64,000 nucleotides of DNA from Gabonibacter massiliensis (GTDB taxonomy: Bacteria; Bacteroidota; Bacteroidia; Bacteroidales; Marinifilaceae). The position numbers and the translations under genes were made by a program. The notes beneath the pieces are model-generated. The model made no database searches. It saw only the letters and a program-made list of their open reading frames with translations, and was not told the origin of the DNA. The stretch is taken from contig LN913013.1 of the NCBI GenBank assembly GCA_001487125.1, positions 1,529,110 to 1,593,109 of the forward strand, written 5' to 3'. Shown here one piece after another: positions 25,447 to 36,101 of this stretch. Positions within the stretch are counted from its first letter, which is position 1, and every line of letters begins with the position of its first letter.

Positions 25447-28143
25447 TTAATAAAAGCTACCGTAGTTATATTTCTGGTCGATTCCCCTTTCGTTCACATG
25501 AATCCCCTCTTTCATCCAGCGGGGCATAGGAAGTCCTTTCAAATAGTGATCGAAGAACTGTTGCATGCGGAAGGTCCAGTCCCGCTCTGCCGCTTTATTG
25601 TAGAGGAAATGGCGTTCACCCTTATAGTTCAACAGCCAGGCCGGTTTTTGCAGCCTCCGCATGGCTAAGAACAGGTTGAGTCCTTCCGCATAGGGCACGG
25701 CCTCGTCCGCATCGCAATGGAAAATCAACAGCGGAGTCTGAATTTTATCCGCGTAAAGGATCGGAGAGTGTTTGATATATATTTCCGGGTCCTCCCACAA
25801 CGATTTTCCGATACGACTTTGTGTCTCCTCGTACATAAACATACGGGGCATACCGCTACCCGTACGGATTCCCGTGTAGGCCGATATCATACTGGAAACC
25901 GCTGCCCCGGGGCTGGCACACTTGAACATATTCGTACGGGTTACCAAATAGGCCACCTGATAGCCGGACCAGCTATGTCCCTGTATCCCGATACGATCCT
26001 TATCTGCTATTCCCCTGTCGATCAACATCTGCGTCCCGCTTACCACGGCATTGTAACTGCTCTCCCCGGGATTTCCGACGGTGAAATGCACGTCCGGCAT
26101 AAACACGACATACCCGTTACTCACGTAGGTCACCGTGTTGATCATGCCGCTACTTAAAACAGGTACGATATAATTGTGTAACTCTCCCGAGTGAGTTTCA
26201 TAAAAATTCACGATCGTGGGATAAGTTTTCGTAGAGTCGTAATTTTCAGGCAGGTAAAGTAATCCGGCATTCTCCTTCCCCTCGAAATTGTTCCACTTCA
26301 CTAACCTTACGTTTCCCCATTTATAGTTTTTCTGCTGCGGATTAGCGTCCGTGATCCGTCGGGGATGTTTGAAGTCGCTCCTGCTCCACCACAAATCACG
26401 GAATTCCGTGTAACTCTGTTTCGTCCAGATACAATTTTTTCCATCTTTCGAAAGTTGGTAGACATTGACGGCAAAAGGTCCCTCGATCAAACGGACAAAC
26501 TTACTTTCAGGCGTAAAACGATAGATTCCCTGATCACCGTTATCCACCTTGGTGAACTCCAGTAAAAGATCTTTTTTCAAATCGATGATTTTTTCATCGT
26601 AATCCCGTTTCAACCAACGGAATGTTCTTTGGGTCTCCCGGCCGTACCCCTTTGTCAAACAATAAGTCTTTGTTTTTCCCGTCAGATCCACCACCCACAA
26701 ATCGTAACGATCGTAAAGGATCACCCGGTCTCCGTCGGCCGTCCATCCCGCGATACCGTAAGGATCGGCAGGTTTGGGCAGGTCATGCAATTCGTTATGT
26801 ACCGGATGACCGATAGCCTTGGAAATATTCTCCTGTTTCCCGGTTTTCGGGTCCACCTTATACCACGCCTTCTCTTTCGCGTGATAAAGCACGGCATATT
26901 TCCCGTTCGGACTCCACTGAGGTTCCGTCTCAAAATCTTTCTCCAATACTATTGCTTCACCGGAATTCAGATCTATCAGGTAGATATCGGCATTGACATC
27001 GCTCTTCCAATCTGCAAAACGTTTGTAAGGTCCCCTGTCCACGGCAAAAGCGTAATCGTAATAAGTACTCGCGGGAAGGATCAGTTTCTCCATGTTCTGT
27101 GTCGTGATCCGGTAACATTTTCGACGTTCCACATCATAGGCGAACTTGACGTTACTCGGATTATAGCTGCTTTTACTTTGCTGCAAGGAAGAAACCTCAT
27201 CGTTCCACGTCCATAATTCCAACTCAAAACTCGTATCCGGTCTCTCCTCCCTTTTCCTTCTTCTTGAAGAGATCGTATCCACATCGATAATTACCCGGTT
27301 CCCTCCGTTCGACAAACGGTAGGGACGGTTCCGGGCAATATATTGTTTGGGTATTCCTATTTTCGTGTAATCCAACAAAAAACGCACGGTCCCGTCCCGT
27401 AACGAAAAAACATACAATAGATCCGGATTTTTGATCCTCGAGGTATCCGAGGCTGCCACAAAAGAGCCTTCCGCATTTTGGGGTTGTAAAGTAAAATCCG
27501 TAACGAAGGCTTTCGCATCATTAAAAAGCACCGCATGACGACCTTTTAAAGGACCGTAATACAGAATCCCCTCTTTTACATAAAGGACATTTTTTCCCTT
27601 GTCCAACAGCTTATAATCACCGATACTATCTATCGCTACCGTATCTCCGGTTTCTATATTCCAACATACCAATCGTTTGGGAGCATCCTTTTCCTCCGAC
27701 AGTTTATAAGTATAGGTAACTAAATGGCAACCGGAAGATTCCGAAAAATCATACTTCCGGTTCCAGTATATTTTTTTCATATCCCTCAAACGCAGTAAAA
27801 AGGTCGAATCCTGCATTCCCGTGGTATCGGCTTCCGGCTTCATCACCGTGTACTTTAACCATTTTCCCCCGGCAAAAAAATTCGGACGGGTCACGCGAGG
27901 AAGTTCCCGGGTCTCGCGGGTAACCGTATTATACAAAAAAGTCGTCGGATCTTTCGGATTGCAATCGCTATCGATAAAAGTAAACTGATAGGTGACCCAT
28001 TTCCCGTCTTCGGACATGTTCTGGGCATCCACCCGTTTCCACAGCTTATAATCCTCCATCGTCAACCTCTTTTTCTGGGCATACCCCTGAAAGCAACAAG
28101 CCGTCATCAAAAGAAATAAAAAGATATTTTTTGTCTTCATCAA
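25447..28143 (-). CDS. S9 family prolyl-oligopeptidase-type peptidase (898 aa)
   Basis: A signal peptide (cleavage near GYAQ) is followed by a long beta-propeller region (residues ~30-600) with repeated WSPNGKYAVLY-type blades and a C-terminal alpha/beta-hydrolase domain. The nucleophile elbow is GIQGHSWSGYQ with Ser724; the acid is in HCDADEAVPY and the catalytic His in GERHFLYN. It is a periplasmic or surface serine peptidase acting on oligopeptides. It is the last gene of the protease cluster and belongs to a different S9 subgroup from the three DPP-like paralogues at 33.6-40.8 kb. Confidence 0.88.
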   Translation of the reverse strand: MMKTKNIFLFLLMTACCFQGYAQKKRLTMEDYKLWKRVDAQNMSEDGKWVTYQFTFIDSDCNPKDPTTFLYNTVTRETRELPRVTRPNFFAGGKWLKYTVMKPEADTTGMQDSTFLLRLRDMKKIYWNRKYDFSESSGCHLVTYTYKLSEEKDAPKRLVCWNIETGDTVAIDSIGDYKLLDKGKNVLYVKEGILYYGPLKGRHAVLFNDAKAFVTDFTLQPQNAEGSFVAASDTSRIKNPDLLYVFSLRDGTVRFLLDYTKIGIPKQYIARNRPYRLSNGGNRVIIDVDTISSRRRKREERPDTSFELELWTWNDEVSSLQQSKSSYNPSNVKFAYDVERRKCYRITTQNMEKLILPASTYYDYAFAVDRGPYKRFADWKSDVNADIYLIDLNSGEAIVLEKDFETEPQWSPNGKYAVLYHAKEKAWYKVDPKTGKQENISKAIGHPVHNELHDLPKPADPYGIAGWTADGDRVILYDRYDLWVVDLTGKTKTYCLTKGYGRETQRTFRWLKRDYDEKIIDLKKDLLLEFTKVDNGDQGIYRFTPESKFVRLIEGPFAVNVYQLSKDGKNCIWTKQSYTEFRDLWWSRSDFKHPRRITDANPQQKNYKWGNVRLVKWNNFEGKENAGLLYLPENYDSTKTYPTIVNFYETHSGELHNYIVPVLSSGMINTVTYVSNGYVVFMPDVHFTVGNPGESSYNAVVSGTQMLIDRGIADKDRIGIQGHSWSGYQVAYLVTRTNMFKCASPGAAVSSMISAYTGIRTGSGMPRMFMYEETQSRIGKSLWEDPEIYIKHSPILYADKIQTPLLIFHCDADEAVPYAEGLNLFLAMRRLQKPAWLLNYKGERHFLYNKAAERDWTFRMQQFFDHYLKGLPMPRWMKEGIHVNERGIDQKYNYGSFY

Positions 28144-28227
28144 CGTGAATTATTGTGCCCGATTTAAGATCGTACCACGGGAATAAAACCCGTGGTACGA
28201 ATCGGACTATTATGAAAAATGGATTAA

Positions 28228-30837
28228 CTAATTCTTTTTCAATGCTTTCTTTATTCTGTAAAGCATCAATTCATAATGCAATTTGGTTTCGCCGGAGCTG
28301 TTTACGAGAGCCCGGTTTATCAAATCCCTCGTTTTAAACAACATTTCCAGATAGATATGGGCCGTTGAACCGTCAAACGCTTCAAAATAGGGAATAGACG
28401 AATATCCGGCAACCTCCTCGAACTCGTCTCCGGCGGGCCGATCAAGGGTAAAACGGTTCTGCTCCTGTACCTGCATTTGGTTGACTAATTCTATCTCTAA
28501 CGGGTTCAGCGAACGAAGTCCGTCGGAGAATTGCGGGGCAAAAACAGTTGCCGGAGCATCCACGCAGGAGGTGGCGATAATACTGGCTAAAAACAATTGT
28601 TCCATATCCATATCGTGTTTCGTCAACGGACGGTTCCGGATGGTATTTTTCCACACCTCGTCATAAATATCCTGAATAAACTCCTCCTGAGTATAATCTC
28701 CTCCCGATTTCTGGGCTGCAATTCCCACGTAACGGAAACGGGACATGATGCCATTGAAGATTTCATTTCTCATCTTCAAGGAGGGGAGATCGCTGATCTG
28801 CATTTGGGTCAACACCTCTTTGTTGTCGATCCAGGAGAGATCTTTCGACAAATCGAACAGGTACTTCAACACCTTTCTTTGTGTCGCTTTCGGGATAACC
28901 TTATAGCTTGGCGCCTGATCCCCCTCTTCCACGTCGAAGATCTCGATACCTCCGATATAGATCATCAAAGGGCGGATGGTCGTTGTAAACAAACCCGTCA
29001 ACTCCATGTTGAACAGACGACGGGCCTCCATATCCAAATCCCCCTCTTTATACCATTCAAAAAAGTTTTTGATAGCCCCTTTCATATTGGGCAACATATA
29101 ATTCATTGCCTTAATCGGGTCGTCGCCCAAATCTCCCCGGACTACCTTCGGATCGAACTTGGCCCAGGAATCCGGATTCCGTCTATAAACACAATAGGGT
29201 TTTGCCTGCATCTCTTTGATCCATTTCTCCAACACGGGCTTTTCGGCCTTTACCTCTTTTACTCCCGGTATCGGCTTATACAAATACTTAATCACCTCGT
29301 AATCGTACTCGCCCAAACGATCCTGTACCAATAAAACCCCGTTCTTCACGTCTTCCGGCTGAGCAATACGGTTACAGGGAAAATCATCCATGACGGAAGG
29401 AACGATTCCGTATTTTCTCGTGAAAGAGACCGAACGTAACGAATCCACGGGGTAGGCGGAAGAGGCGGCATAATTATCGGTCAACCCCAGGCAACGCCCG
29501 ATGACCTGCATCATTTTCGCTTTAATCATCTCCCCGGTCTGTTCGTCGGACAACCGTGCTTTCCGCACGCTCGGGTCTGCCACCATGGTCTCTTCCGTGC
29601 GCGATGTATAAAAAACGGAAGCCATATTGGCATGCATATACACGGAGGCATTCAGAATCTCTCCCGTCCGGGGATCCGTATGCATGGAAGTTTGCGGGAA
29701 ATACATCCACAAAGGAGAGTACCGGATGGTCGAATTCCTGATGTTATTGGCATCGAAAGAGGGATCTTTCGGAAATTCCACGGCTTGTATCACATTTTTT
29801 AAACCTATCTTTTCAAAAGCGTCATTCCAGGCTTCGGCTCCCTCTTTCACGTATTTTTTCCAGGCTTCAGGCATAAGCGTGTCGATATAAAAAACGATCG
29901 GTTTCTTCACGTCCACCAACTCTCCCCGGCTATACCTCTCCTCGTCAACCGGCTCCAGTCTCCACCGTTTCGTGAGGTAATCCTGTTTAATTCCCTCGCA
30001 TACTCCGCGCAACTCCGATTGTACGACAGGACTCACCCCGATACGGGAATCGGCTAACCGAGGGCGCATGGGCTCCTCCGGCAGTATCAACAGAATTTTG
30101 TTTACCGTAACGGAAACGGGAACGTCCTTCGCTTGCAGAAAAGCACCAAAAACCAAGCGATCCACGTTAAATCCCAAGTTACAGGTTACCACGATATTGT
30201 CTTCATTCGCTTTTATTCCCAGTAATCCGGAACGGTGTTCTTGAAATTTATGTACCCGCTGTATAAAACCGAACAACGAATTGCCGGCATAACTGGAAAA
30301 AGGATTGGTAAAGCGGGAGCTCTCCATAAAGAATTTGGTCATATCCACCACGACAGCAGTACTATCGGGTGTATAAGCCTCGATCCTGTAGCTCTGGAAA
30401 ATACCGGGAGTATTGGAACGTTCGATCATATCGTCGGCATTCTCTCCCATTCCCAGGTTCTTCACCTTACGGCGCAAGACCAACCGGGCTTGCAGCAGCG
30501 AATCCAATTTCGTAAAACGGAAATGGTTGCCCCGGCCGGCAAATTGACCGACAACCCCCTCCCCGTTATCGCTGATATCTTCAATAGAGGAGGTCAACAT
30601 CATATCCTTATTCAACAAATTCAAAGGGAACTCCACGTACACCTTTCCATTCATCAGGTGCATCTTCATGAACCCGTCTGCCGTAACCGCCTTTTTCCCC
30701 TTAAACAGCTTGTCGTAAACCGTCAGGGTCTCCTTTTTTTCCGCCTTCTTTTCTCCTTTTTTCTTTCTGGCCCAAGCATCATGGCTTACACCTATCAATA
30801 AAAGAGAAATAAAGCCTATATACATCAATTTTTTCAT
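28228..30837 (-). CDS. Zinc-metalloprotease paralogue lacking all zinc ligands
   Basis: The product has 869 residues with a signal peptide (cleavage after DAWA) and a Lys-rich stretch, then the DUF5118-DUF5117-DUF4953 layout of Bacteroidota zinc-dependent proteases. It is clearly homologous to the next gene: shared VYDKLFKGKK, EEPMRPRLAD, PVDSLRSVSFTRKYG. Where that protein has HEVGHCLSLMH, this one reads QVIGRCLGLTD, so His444, Glu445, His448 and His454 are replaced by Gln, Val, Arg and Asp. It cannot bind zinc in the usual way. The frame is intact, so a binding, chaperone or regulatory pseudo-protease is likelier than decay. Confidence 0.85.
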   Translation of the reverse strand: MKKLMYIGFISLLLIGVSHDAWARKKKGEKKAEKKETLTVYDKLFKGKKAVTADGFMKMHLMNGKVYVEFPLNLLNKDMMLTSSIEDISDNGEGVVGQFAGRGNHFRFTKLDSLLQARLVLRRKVKNLGMGENADDMIERSNTPGIFQSYRIEAYTPDSTAVVVDMTKFFMESSRFTNPFSSYAGNSLFGFIQRVHKFQEHRSGLLGIKANEDNIVVTCNLGFNVDRLVFGAFLQAKDVPVSVTVNKILLILPEEPMRPRLADSRIGVSPVVQSELRGVCEGIKQDYLTKRWRLEPVDEERYSRGELVDVKKPIVFYIDTLMPEAWKKYVKEGAEAWNDAFEKIGLKNVIQAVEFPKDPSFDANNIRNSTIRYSPLWMYFPQTSMHTDPRTGEILNASVYMHANMASVFYTSRTEETMVADPSVRKARLSDEQTGEMIKAKMMQVIGRCLGLTDNYAASSAYPVDSLRSVSFTRKYGIVPSVMDDFPCNRIAQPEDVKNGVLLVQDRLGEYDYEVIKYLYKPIPGVKEVKAEKPVLEKWIKEMQAKPYCVYRRNPDSWAKFDPKVVRGDLGDDPIKAMNYMLPNMKGAIKNFFEWYKEGDLDMEARRLFNMELTGLFTTTIRPLMIYIGGIEIFDVEEGDQAPSYKVIPKATQRKVLKYLFDLSKDLSWIDNKEVLTQMQISDLPSLKMRNEIFNGIMSRFRYVGIAAQKSGGDYTQEEFIQDIYDEVWKNTIRNRPLTKHDMDMEQLFLASIIATSCVDAPATVFAPQFSDGLRSLNPLEIELVNQMQVQEQNRFTLDRPAGDEFEEVAGYSSIPYFEAFDGSTAHIYLEMLFKTRDLINRALVNSSGETKLHYELMLYRIKKALKKN

Positions 30838-30907
30838 CTAATTCTCGTTTTTGATTTATGATTGACAAATAACCCGTTTCAAATATTTAGATTCTAAAAG
30901 TATCGGA

Positions 30908-33550
30908 CTATTTCTCCAACGCCTTTTCAATCTTATAAATCAACAATTTATAATGTTGTTTCGTATCTGTCGATCCCGTGCCGGCTTTACTTTTCAACAA
31001 AGCCAATGTTTTTTTCAACGTATCGAAATAGATATGATCCGTTGCGACATAGGGAGCCGTAATTCCCAGGAAAGAACCGAAGCCCATTTGTTCGGCTTTC
31101 TCTATCAACCGTTCGGAAATTTCCGGAGCCTCTGTTTTCCGGTTGGTATACATTCCCACAAACTCTTCGGACAAAATTCCGTAAGTCGCCCGGCTTTGTT
31201 CTTTCACGAACTCCGGAATGCGAATCATATTCGTTGTCAAGGCGAAAGGAGTCGCTTTCTGAACCGTAGCGATACCTGCCTTACCCATAATCGTACTCAA
31301 CAAGCCGACCTGAAGATTTTTTTCCAATTGGCTCAATGTTTTACCCTGCCGGGTCGGCGCCCACACGAAATCATAAATATCCTTCATGTACTCCTCCGCC
31401 GTGTAAGGTTTATCGAACGTCTTGCTGGCACAAACCATCACGTTAGCCGTCTGTTGGATCAGGGCAAAAAACATCTCATCCTGTATATAGGAAGCGATGT
31501 TCCCCCGTAAAGGATAACCCTCCTGCATCTCCTTGGCGTCCAACCAATCCATATCCTTCAATTGGGACAACAGAAATTGAACGGCGCGTTTCTGTTTCTC
31601 CTTAGCCACCGGAGCATAACTCGGCAGAGCGTCACCGTCATACCGCTCGTTGATATAGATTCCCCCGATATTCATCAACACGTTATTCAGGTAACGGAAG
31701 TATTGATACAAGACCTCGTTGTACATATTCAAACGGTATTTATACTCCGGATCGTCTTTTCCTACCCACTCATTCAAATGAGCCAAAATGACCTTCAGGT
31801 TTTTAATACCGTAAGCACCAGCCTTCATCGCGTCGTCTCCCAAATCCTCTTCCAAAGAGCTCGGATCGATGCGCGTGCGGAATTGTTGTTTGCCGTAACG
31901 ATAGATAGGATCTCCCGATTTTTCAGAAATCCATTTAGCCAAAGTCGGAACCTCGTCTTTCGGAGTCGCGGCGTCTAAAAGAGGAGTATACAGCCAGGCG
32001 ATAGAAAAATAATCGTATACGCCCAATTCAGGCGGTGTCAGTTTCACTCCTCTCTCCTTATCTCCCGGCTGTGCCACGTAATTATTCCGGGCATAATCCA
32101 TGATGGAGTAAGTCGTACCGTATTTCCGAGTGAACGAGGGAGAACGCAACGAATCTACCGGAACCGCGGCAGAAGCAGACATATCGTGCATCAAGGAAAG
32201 ACAATGTCCCACCTCGTGAGAAACGACATAACGAATACAATCGCCGATCACATCGTCATCCAAAATCACCTTTCTCACGTCCGGATCAACAGCGGCCGTG
32301 TGCAAGAAACGCCAATCCTGCACCAACTTTATCACGTTGTGGTATACATAAACCGAAGCATTGATGATCTCTCCCGTCCTCGGGTCCGTCCAGGAAGGGC
32401 CCATAGCATTGGCAACCGGAGAAGGCGAATAGCGAATACAGGAATATTTCAAATTATCCGGATCGAAATCCGGATCATCCGTCGGAAAATCTTTGGCAAC
32501 GATGGCATTCTTAAAACCGATCTTCTCGAACGTCTTTTGCCAAACCTCCACAGCCTGTTTCATGTAAGGCTTCCACATTTCAGGAAAGGCACTGTCGATA
32601 TAAAAAACAATCTGTTTTTTAGGTTCCACCAATTCACCCCGACGATAGGCAGCCTCATCTTTCGGTTCCAATCTCCAGCGATTGGCATAATAAAGAGGTT
32701 TCATGCCGTTTCCCTCGTTACTGAATTCCGATCTCCCCTGCCAGAAAATATTGATGCGGGGATCGGCAATCCTCGGACGCATCGGCTCTTCCGGCAAAAG
32801 CATAAAAGTACGGGTCATCACAGCCGTGAACGGCTCCTTGTACCAGTAATAAAATTTTCTATCCCGCAAGCTAACTAAATAAGTCAAGGAGGACTGTACA
32901 CTGATATTATCATCAAAAGCCTTTATTTTAGCAATTTGAGAATCTCCCTTTTTAAACTCCTTTTCAACCCAGGCACCGCCCCACGTGATAGGTGCATAAG
33001 GAGAGAAGGGATTCAGCTGACCGTTATCGCTCAACAGGAAATCGGTCATATCGATCACCACGGCCGTACTGTCGGTATTGTAAGCCTTAATCTCAAAATT
33101 TTCGATAATGGCCGGAACCGTACTGGTCGCTATCCGCTCCATCAGGTTTTTATCTTCCGAGGTATACGCGCAAACTACCTGGCGCAGGTTAATCGTAGAG
33201 TCCATCTTAGTAAACCGGACGTGCATCGGGTCATGCGGCTTTTCTCCCACGTTCGCAAAACCGTTATTGGTGATTTCCGTCACGGTAGAACCGATCAACA
33301 TATCCTTTCCCAATATATTCAAGGGCAATTCGAAATAGATCTTATTATCCATCTTGTGAAGGGTTATCACCCCTCTCTCGGTCTCACACTTTTTTCCCTT
33401 GAACAATTTGTCGTAAGAAGTCTCTTTCTTCTTCTCTACTTTTTCCTCCTTGTTATCCTTTTTCTTTTTTCTGGACGCCCCGTAAACCGGCACCACAGCA
33501 CTTTGGATAAGCAAAAGGCTCGCTAAAAAAATGACCGTTTTTAGTCTCAT
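30908..33550 (-). CDS. Zinc-dependent metalloprotease (DUF5117/DUF5118/DUF4953)
   Basis: The product has 880 residues with a signal peptide (cleavage near VYGA) and a Lys-rich spacer. The N-terminal DUF5118-like block (SYDKLFKGKKCETERGVITLHK) and the middle DUF5117 domain precede a metzincin-like active site HEVGHCLSLMHD (His444, Glu445, His448, His454), with SIMDYARNNYVAQPGD as the Met-turn-like segment. It is a secreted endopeptidase. It lies 70 bp upstream of its inactive paralogue and 43 bp after the S9 peptidase gene on the same strand, within a peptide-degradation cluster. Confidence 0.9.
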   Translation of the reverse strand: MRLKTVIFLASLLLIQSAVVPVYGASRKKKKDNKEEKVEKKKETSYDKLFKGKKCETERGVITLHKMDNKIYFELPLNILGKDMLIGSTVTEITNNGFANVGEKPHDPMHVRFTKMDSTINLRQVVCAYTSEDKNLMERIATSTVPAIIENFEIKAYNTDSTAVVIDMTDFLLSDNGQLNPFSPYAPITWGGAWVEKEFKKGDSQIAKIKAFDDNISVQSSLTYLVSLRDRKFYYWYKEPFTAVMTRTFMLLPEEPMRPRIADPRINIFWQGRSEFSNEGNGMKPLYYANRWRLEPKDEAAYRRGELVEPKKQIVFYIDSAFPEMWKPYMKQAVEVWQKTFEKIGFKNAIVAKDFPTDDPDFDPDNLKYSCIRYSPSPVANAMGPSWTDPRTGEIINASVYVYHNVIKLVQDWRFLHTAAVDPDVRKVILDDDVIGDCIRYVVSHEVGHCLSLMHDMSASAAVPVDSLRSPSFTRKYGTTYSIMDYARNNYVAQPGDKERGVKLTPPELGVYDYFSIAWLYTPLLDAATPKDEVPTLAKWISEKSGDPIYRYGKQQFRTRIDPSSLEEDLGDDAMKAGAYGIKNLKVILAHLNEWVGKDDPEYKYRLNMYNEVLYQYFRYLNNVLMNIGGIYINERYDGDALPSYAPVAKEKQKRAVQFLLSQLKDMDWLDAKEMQEGYPLRGNIASYIQDEMFFALIQQTANVMVCASKTFDKPYTAEEYMKDIYDFVWAPTRQGKTLSQLEKNLQVGLLSTIMGKAGIATVQKATPFALTTNMIRIPEFVKEQSRATYGILSEEFVGMYTNRKTEAPEISERLIEKAEQMGFGSFLGITAPYVATDHIYFDTLKKTLALLKSKAGTGSTDTKQHYKLLIYKIEKALEK

Positions 33551-33593
33551 AATAACTACATTTAATGATTTTATATAAATTACAATACAAACT

Positions 33594-35981
33594 TTATCGC
33601 TTCATGAAATAATCCAGATCGGTCTGATAACCGGCCGAATCGTCACCCATAAGGTATTTGGCAAAGTGATGCCACAACTGGTATTCGAAAAAACGACCGG
33701 CATTACCAAACCCGTGATTACAGCCGGGAAGAACATACATATCGAAATTTTTCCGGGCTTTGATCAAGGCATCAGCCATCCGTAAAGTATGAGCCGGATG
33801 AACATTATCGTCCATATCGCCTGTCACAAGCAAAAGATGGCCTTTCAGATTTTCGGCTAATGCCTGATTGATAGGTACACTCACCGTGTATTCAAATTCT
33901 TTCTCCCGCATCATTTGTACGTCGATCATCTCGTGGGCAGGACGCAAGCGTTCCCATCCCCCGGACTTTCTTTTTTGCTTTTTCTCCGGTTCCATCCCCC
34001 GACGAGTCTCTTTCACCCCGTGATGTGTTTCCACCCATCCCGAATTATAAATCCGGTTGTCGTGATTACCGGCAGAAGAGACGGCTGCAGTGTAAAAATC
34101 CGGATAGGTACAGATGGCAGCTACCGACATAAATCCTCCTCCCGAATGGCCGTAAATTCCCACCCTCGAAGCATCGATAAAAGAATAACGATCGGCCAGT
34201 TGCTCGATAGCATATTTATCATCCGCCAAAGGGTAATCGCGCAAATTCCCGTATCCGTAGCGGTGGTAGAATTTCCCCCTCAAAGGACTTCCTCCCCGAT
34301 GTCCCATAGCCACCACGATAAATCCCAGTTGTGCCAGCTCGGTATTATACCCGTCATCCAACGAGAATGTCGTATTTACATACTCGAAAAAAGGGCCCGG
34401 ATAGACAGAAGAGATAATCGGGTATTTCTTGTCGGGATTGAAGTCCGCCGGTTTCCACATGATACCGTAAAGGTCGGTCATGCCATCGGCAGCTTTCACC
34501 GTAAAACGTTCCGGGGCCCGCCATCCCATCTCGTACAGACGCCGTAGATCGGGTTTGGCCAACTCCATCATGACTTTGCCTTTCCTATCCCGCAAAAGGA
34601 TTTCAGGTTCATCGCTTACCGTCGCATAAATATCTACAAAATAGCGATGCGTGGGAGAGAAAAAGGCCCGATGCCGGGCGTTCTCTCCTCCTAACAATTT
34701 AACATTTCCCTTGTCGATGTGCGCCCGGTAGATCAGACTGTAATAGGGATCTACCCCTTTTTCGCGGCCGTAGCCGTAAAAATATACCTCTCTTCTCAAC
34801 GTATCGACGGAAATTATCGTCCCGGCAACCCAATCGCCGGCCGTGATTACATTCTTCAACACCCCATTCCCGTCGTAATGATAATAATGGCCCCATCCGG
34901 TACGTTCCGAACGATAAAGGATATCGTCCCCATCATGAAGAAAGGTGATGTTTTTCATCTGATAATCCACGAACGGCCGATCCTCCTCGTGGATCAGCAC
35001 TTTCACCTCTCCTGTCTCCGTATCGGCCACACACAGCTCCACCTGGTCCATCGTCCGTTTATACCGTTCGAAATAAATTCTATCGCCTTTCTCCGCCGCA
35101 TACACCACCTGTATCTCCTGATCCTGCCATTTATCGGCTTTTACCTTCACCGCCTGACGTTTTTCCACGTCGACGATAACCAGTTCCGGCTGAGAAATTT
35201 CTTTTGCCCCGGCCATATCGTATTTGTAGCGTTTTAATACCGGACGAGACTTCGAAAGGACATCAACTAAAAACAGCTCTTCCACCCGTCGGCTGTCGTA
35301 ACGCACGATATAAGCCTTTTTAGAATTTTTAAACCAACGGACTTTACTCTCCTGCTCCCCGTCTCCTGTTTGCGAACCGTCCCTGGCATAAGAAAAATAA
35401 AGCTCCCCGTCCACGGTCAACTGTATTTCCGTCGTATCTTTCCCCTTTTCCGGTATCCCTTTCATGTACAGGTTATGCTCTTTCGCATATAAAATATAAC
35501 TGCTATCCGGAGCGATAACCATCCAGGAATAACGCTCTCCATCGGCCTGTTCAGGCCTGGCTATCCGTTTTAGCCTCTTTGTCTCCAAATGATACTCGCA
35601 ATGAAGCGTGTCCAGCCTGAACGTGATCGTTTTTCCGTCCGGAGAGAATTTCAAACCGGAAATTTCCAGTTCCCGCGCATGGTAAGCCGCTCGGGTAATC
35701 TCACTCGCCTGTCGTGCCACATCTTCATTTTCAAACAGGAGTCGTTTTACCCCTTTTACCGGATCCACGTAATAAAAGCTTTTCCCTTCCTCCGTGGTAA
35801 AATCAAACCAGAAACGATCCGAATTATTGATATACCTCGGGTACATGTCTAAACTAAACTTGGACAAATGTCCGAAAGAAAGATTCCGAAACTTCTCTGC
35901 CAATTCGTAATTGGCCTTTTGCTGAGCCGTAGCCGTCAAAACCGTCCCCAACAGCAAAACAGAAATTAAAATAATACGCAT
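33594..35981 (-). CDS. S9 family peptidase (DPP-like), paralogue 3 of 3
   Basis: The product has 795 residues with a signal peptide (ending TATAQ), an eight-bladed DPP-type propeller (DRFWFDFTTEEGKSFYYVDP, RSERTGWGHYYHYDG) and a hydrolase domain. Catalytic residues: Ser613 in IYGHSGGGFMS, Asp in TGDMDDNVHP, His in CNHGFGN. It carries a longer basic insert (KETRRGMEPEKKQKRKSGGWERL) than its siblings near the substrate pocket. Such enzymes cut dipeptides or short units from the N-terminus of peptides in the periplasm. Confidence 0.9.
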   Translation of the reverse strand: MRIILISVLLLGTVLTATAQQKANYELAEKFRNLSFGHLSKFSLDMYPRYINNSDRFWFDFTTEEGKSFYYVDPVKGVKRLLFENEDVARQASEITRAAYHARELEISGLKFSPDGKTITFRLDTLHCEYHLETKRLKRIARPEQADGERYSWMVIAPDSSYILYAKEHNLYMKGIPEKGKDTTEIQLTVDGELYFSYARDGSQTGDGEQESKVRWFKNSKKAYIVRYDSRRVEELFLVDVLSKSRPVLKRYKYDMAGAKEISQPELVIVDVEKRQAVKVKADKWQDQEIQVVYAAEKGDRIYFERYKRTMDQVELCVADTETGEVKVLIHEEDRPFVDYQMKNITFLHDGDDILYRSERTGWGHYYHYDGNGVLKNVITAGDWVAGTIISVDTLRREVYFYGYGREKGVDPYYSLIYRAHIDKGNVKLLGGENARHRAFFSPTHRYFVDIYATVSDEPEILLRDRKGKVMMELAKPDLRRLYEMGWRAPERFTVKAADGMTDLYGIMWKPADFNPDKKYPIISSVYPGPFFEYVNTTFSLDDGYNTELAQLGFIVVAMGHRGGSPLRGKFYHRYGYGNLRDYPLADDKYAIEQLADRYSFIDASRVGIYGHSGGGFMSVAAICTYPDFYTAAVSSAGNHDNRIYNSGWVETHHGVKETRRGMEPEKKQKRKSGGWERLRPAHEMIDVQMMREKEFEYTVSVPINQALAENLKGHLLLVTGDMDDNVHPAHTLRMADALIKARKNFDMYVLPGCNHGFGNAGRFFEYQLWHHFAKYLMGDDSAGYQTDLDYFMKR

Positions 35982-36101
35982 ATTTATAATTTTAAATTGT
36001 AGATTTTAAATTGTAAATTACAAATCCTCGAATCATTTAATTGTAAATTAAGAATTTCGAAATACAGAATCTTCTAATCTAAAATCGTCAATCTACAATT
36101 G
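35982..36101. repeat. AT-rich repetitive spacer between S9 genes
   Basis: Short motifs such as ATTTTAAATTGTA and AATTGTAAATTA recur, and the left part can pair with the right (GTAGATTTTAAATTG with CAATCTACAATTG-like sequence). There is no ORF. It could act as an RNA stability or pausing element between the two cistrons. Confidence 0.5.

Noticed and set aside
28597-29334. 245-codon ORF antisense to the inactive metalloprotease
   Set aside because: Shadow frame; similar long antisense frames occur opposite the paralogous genes as a result of codon use.
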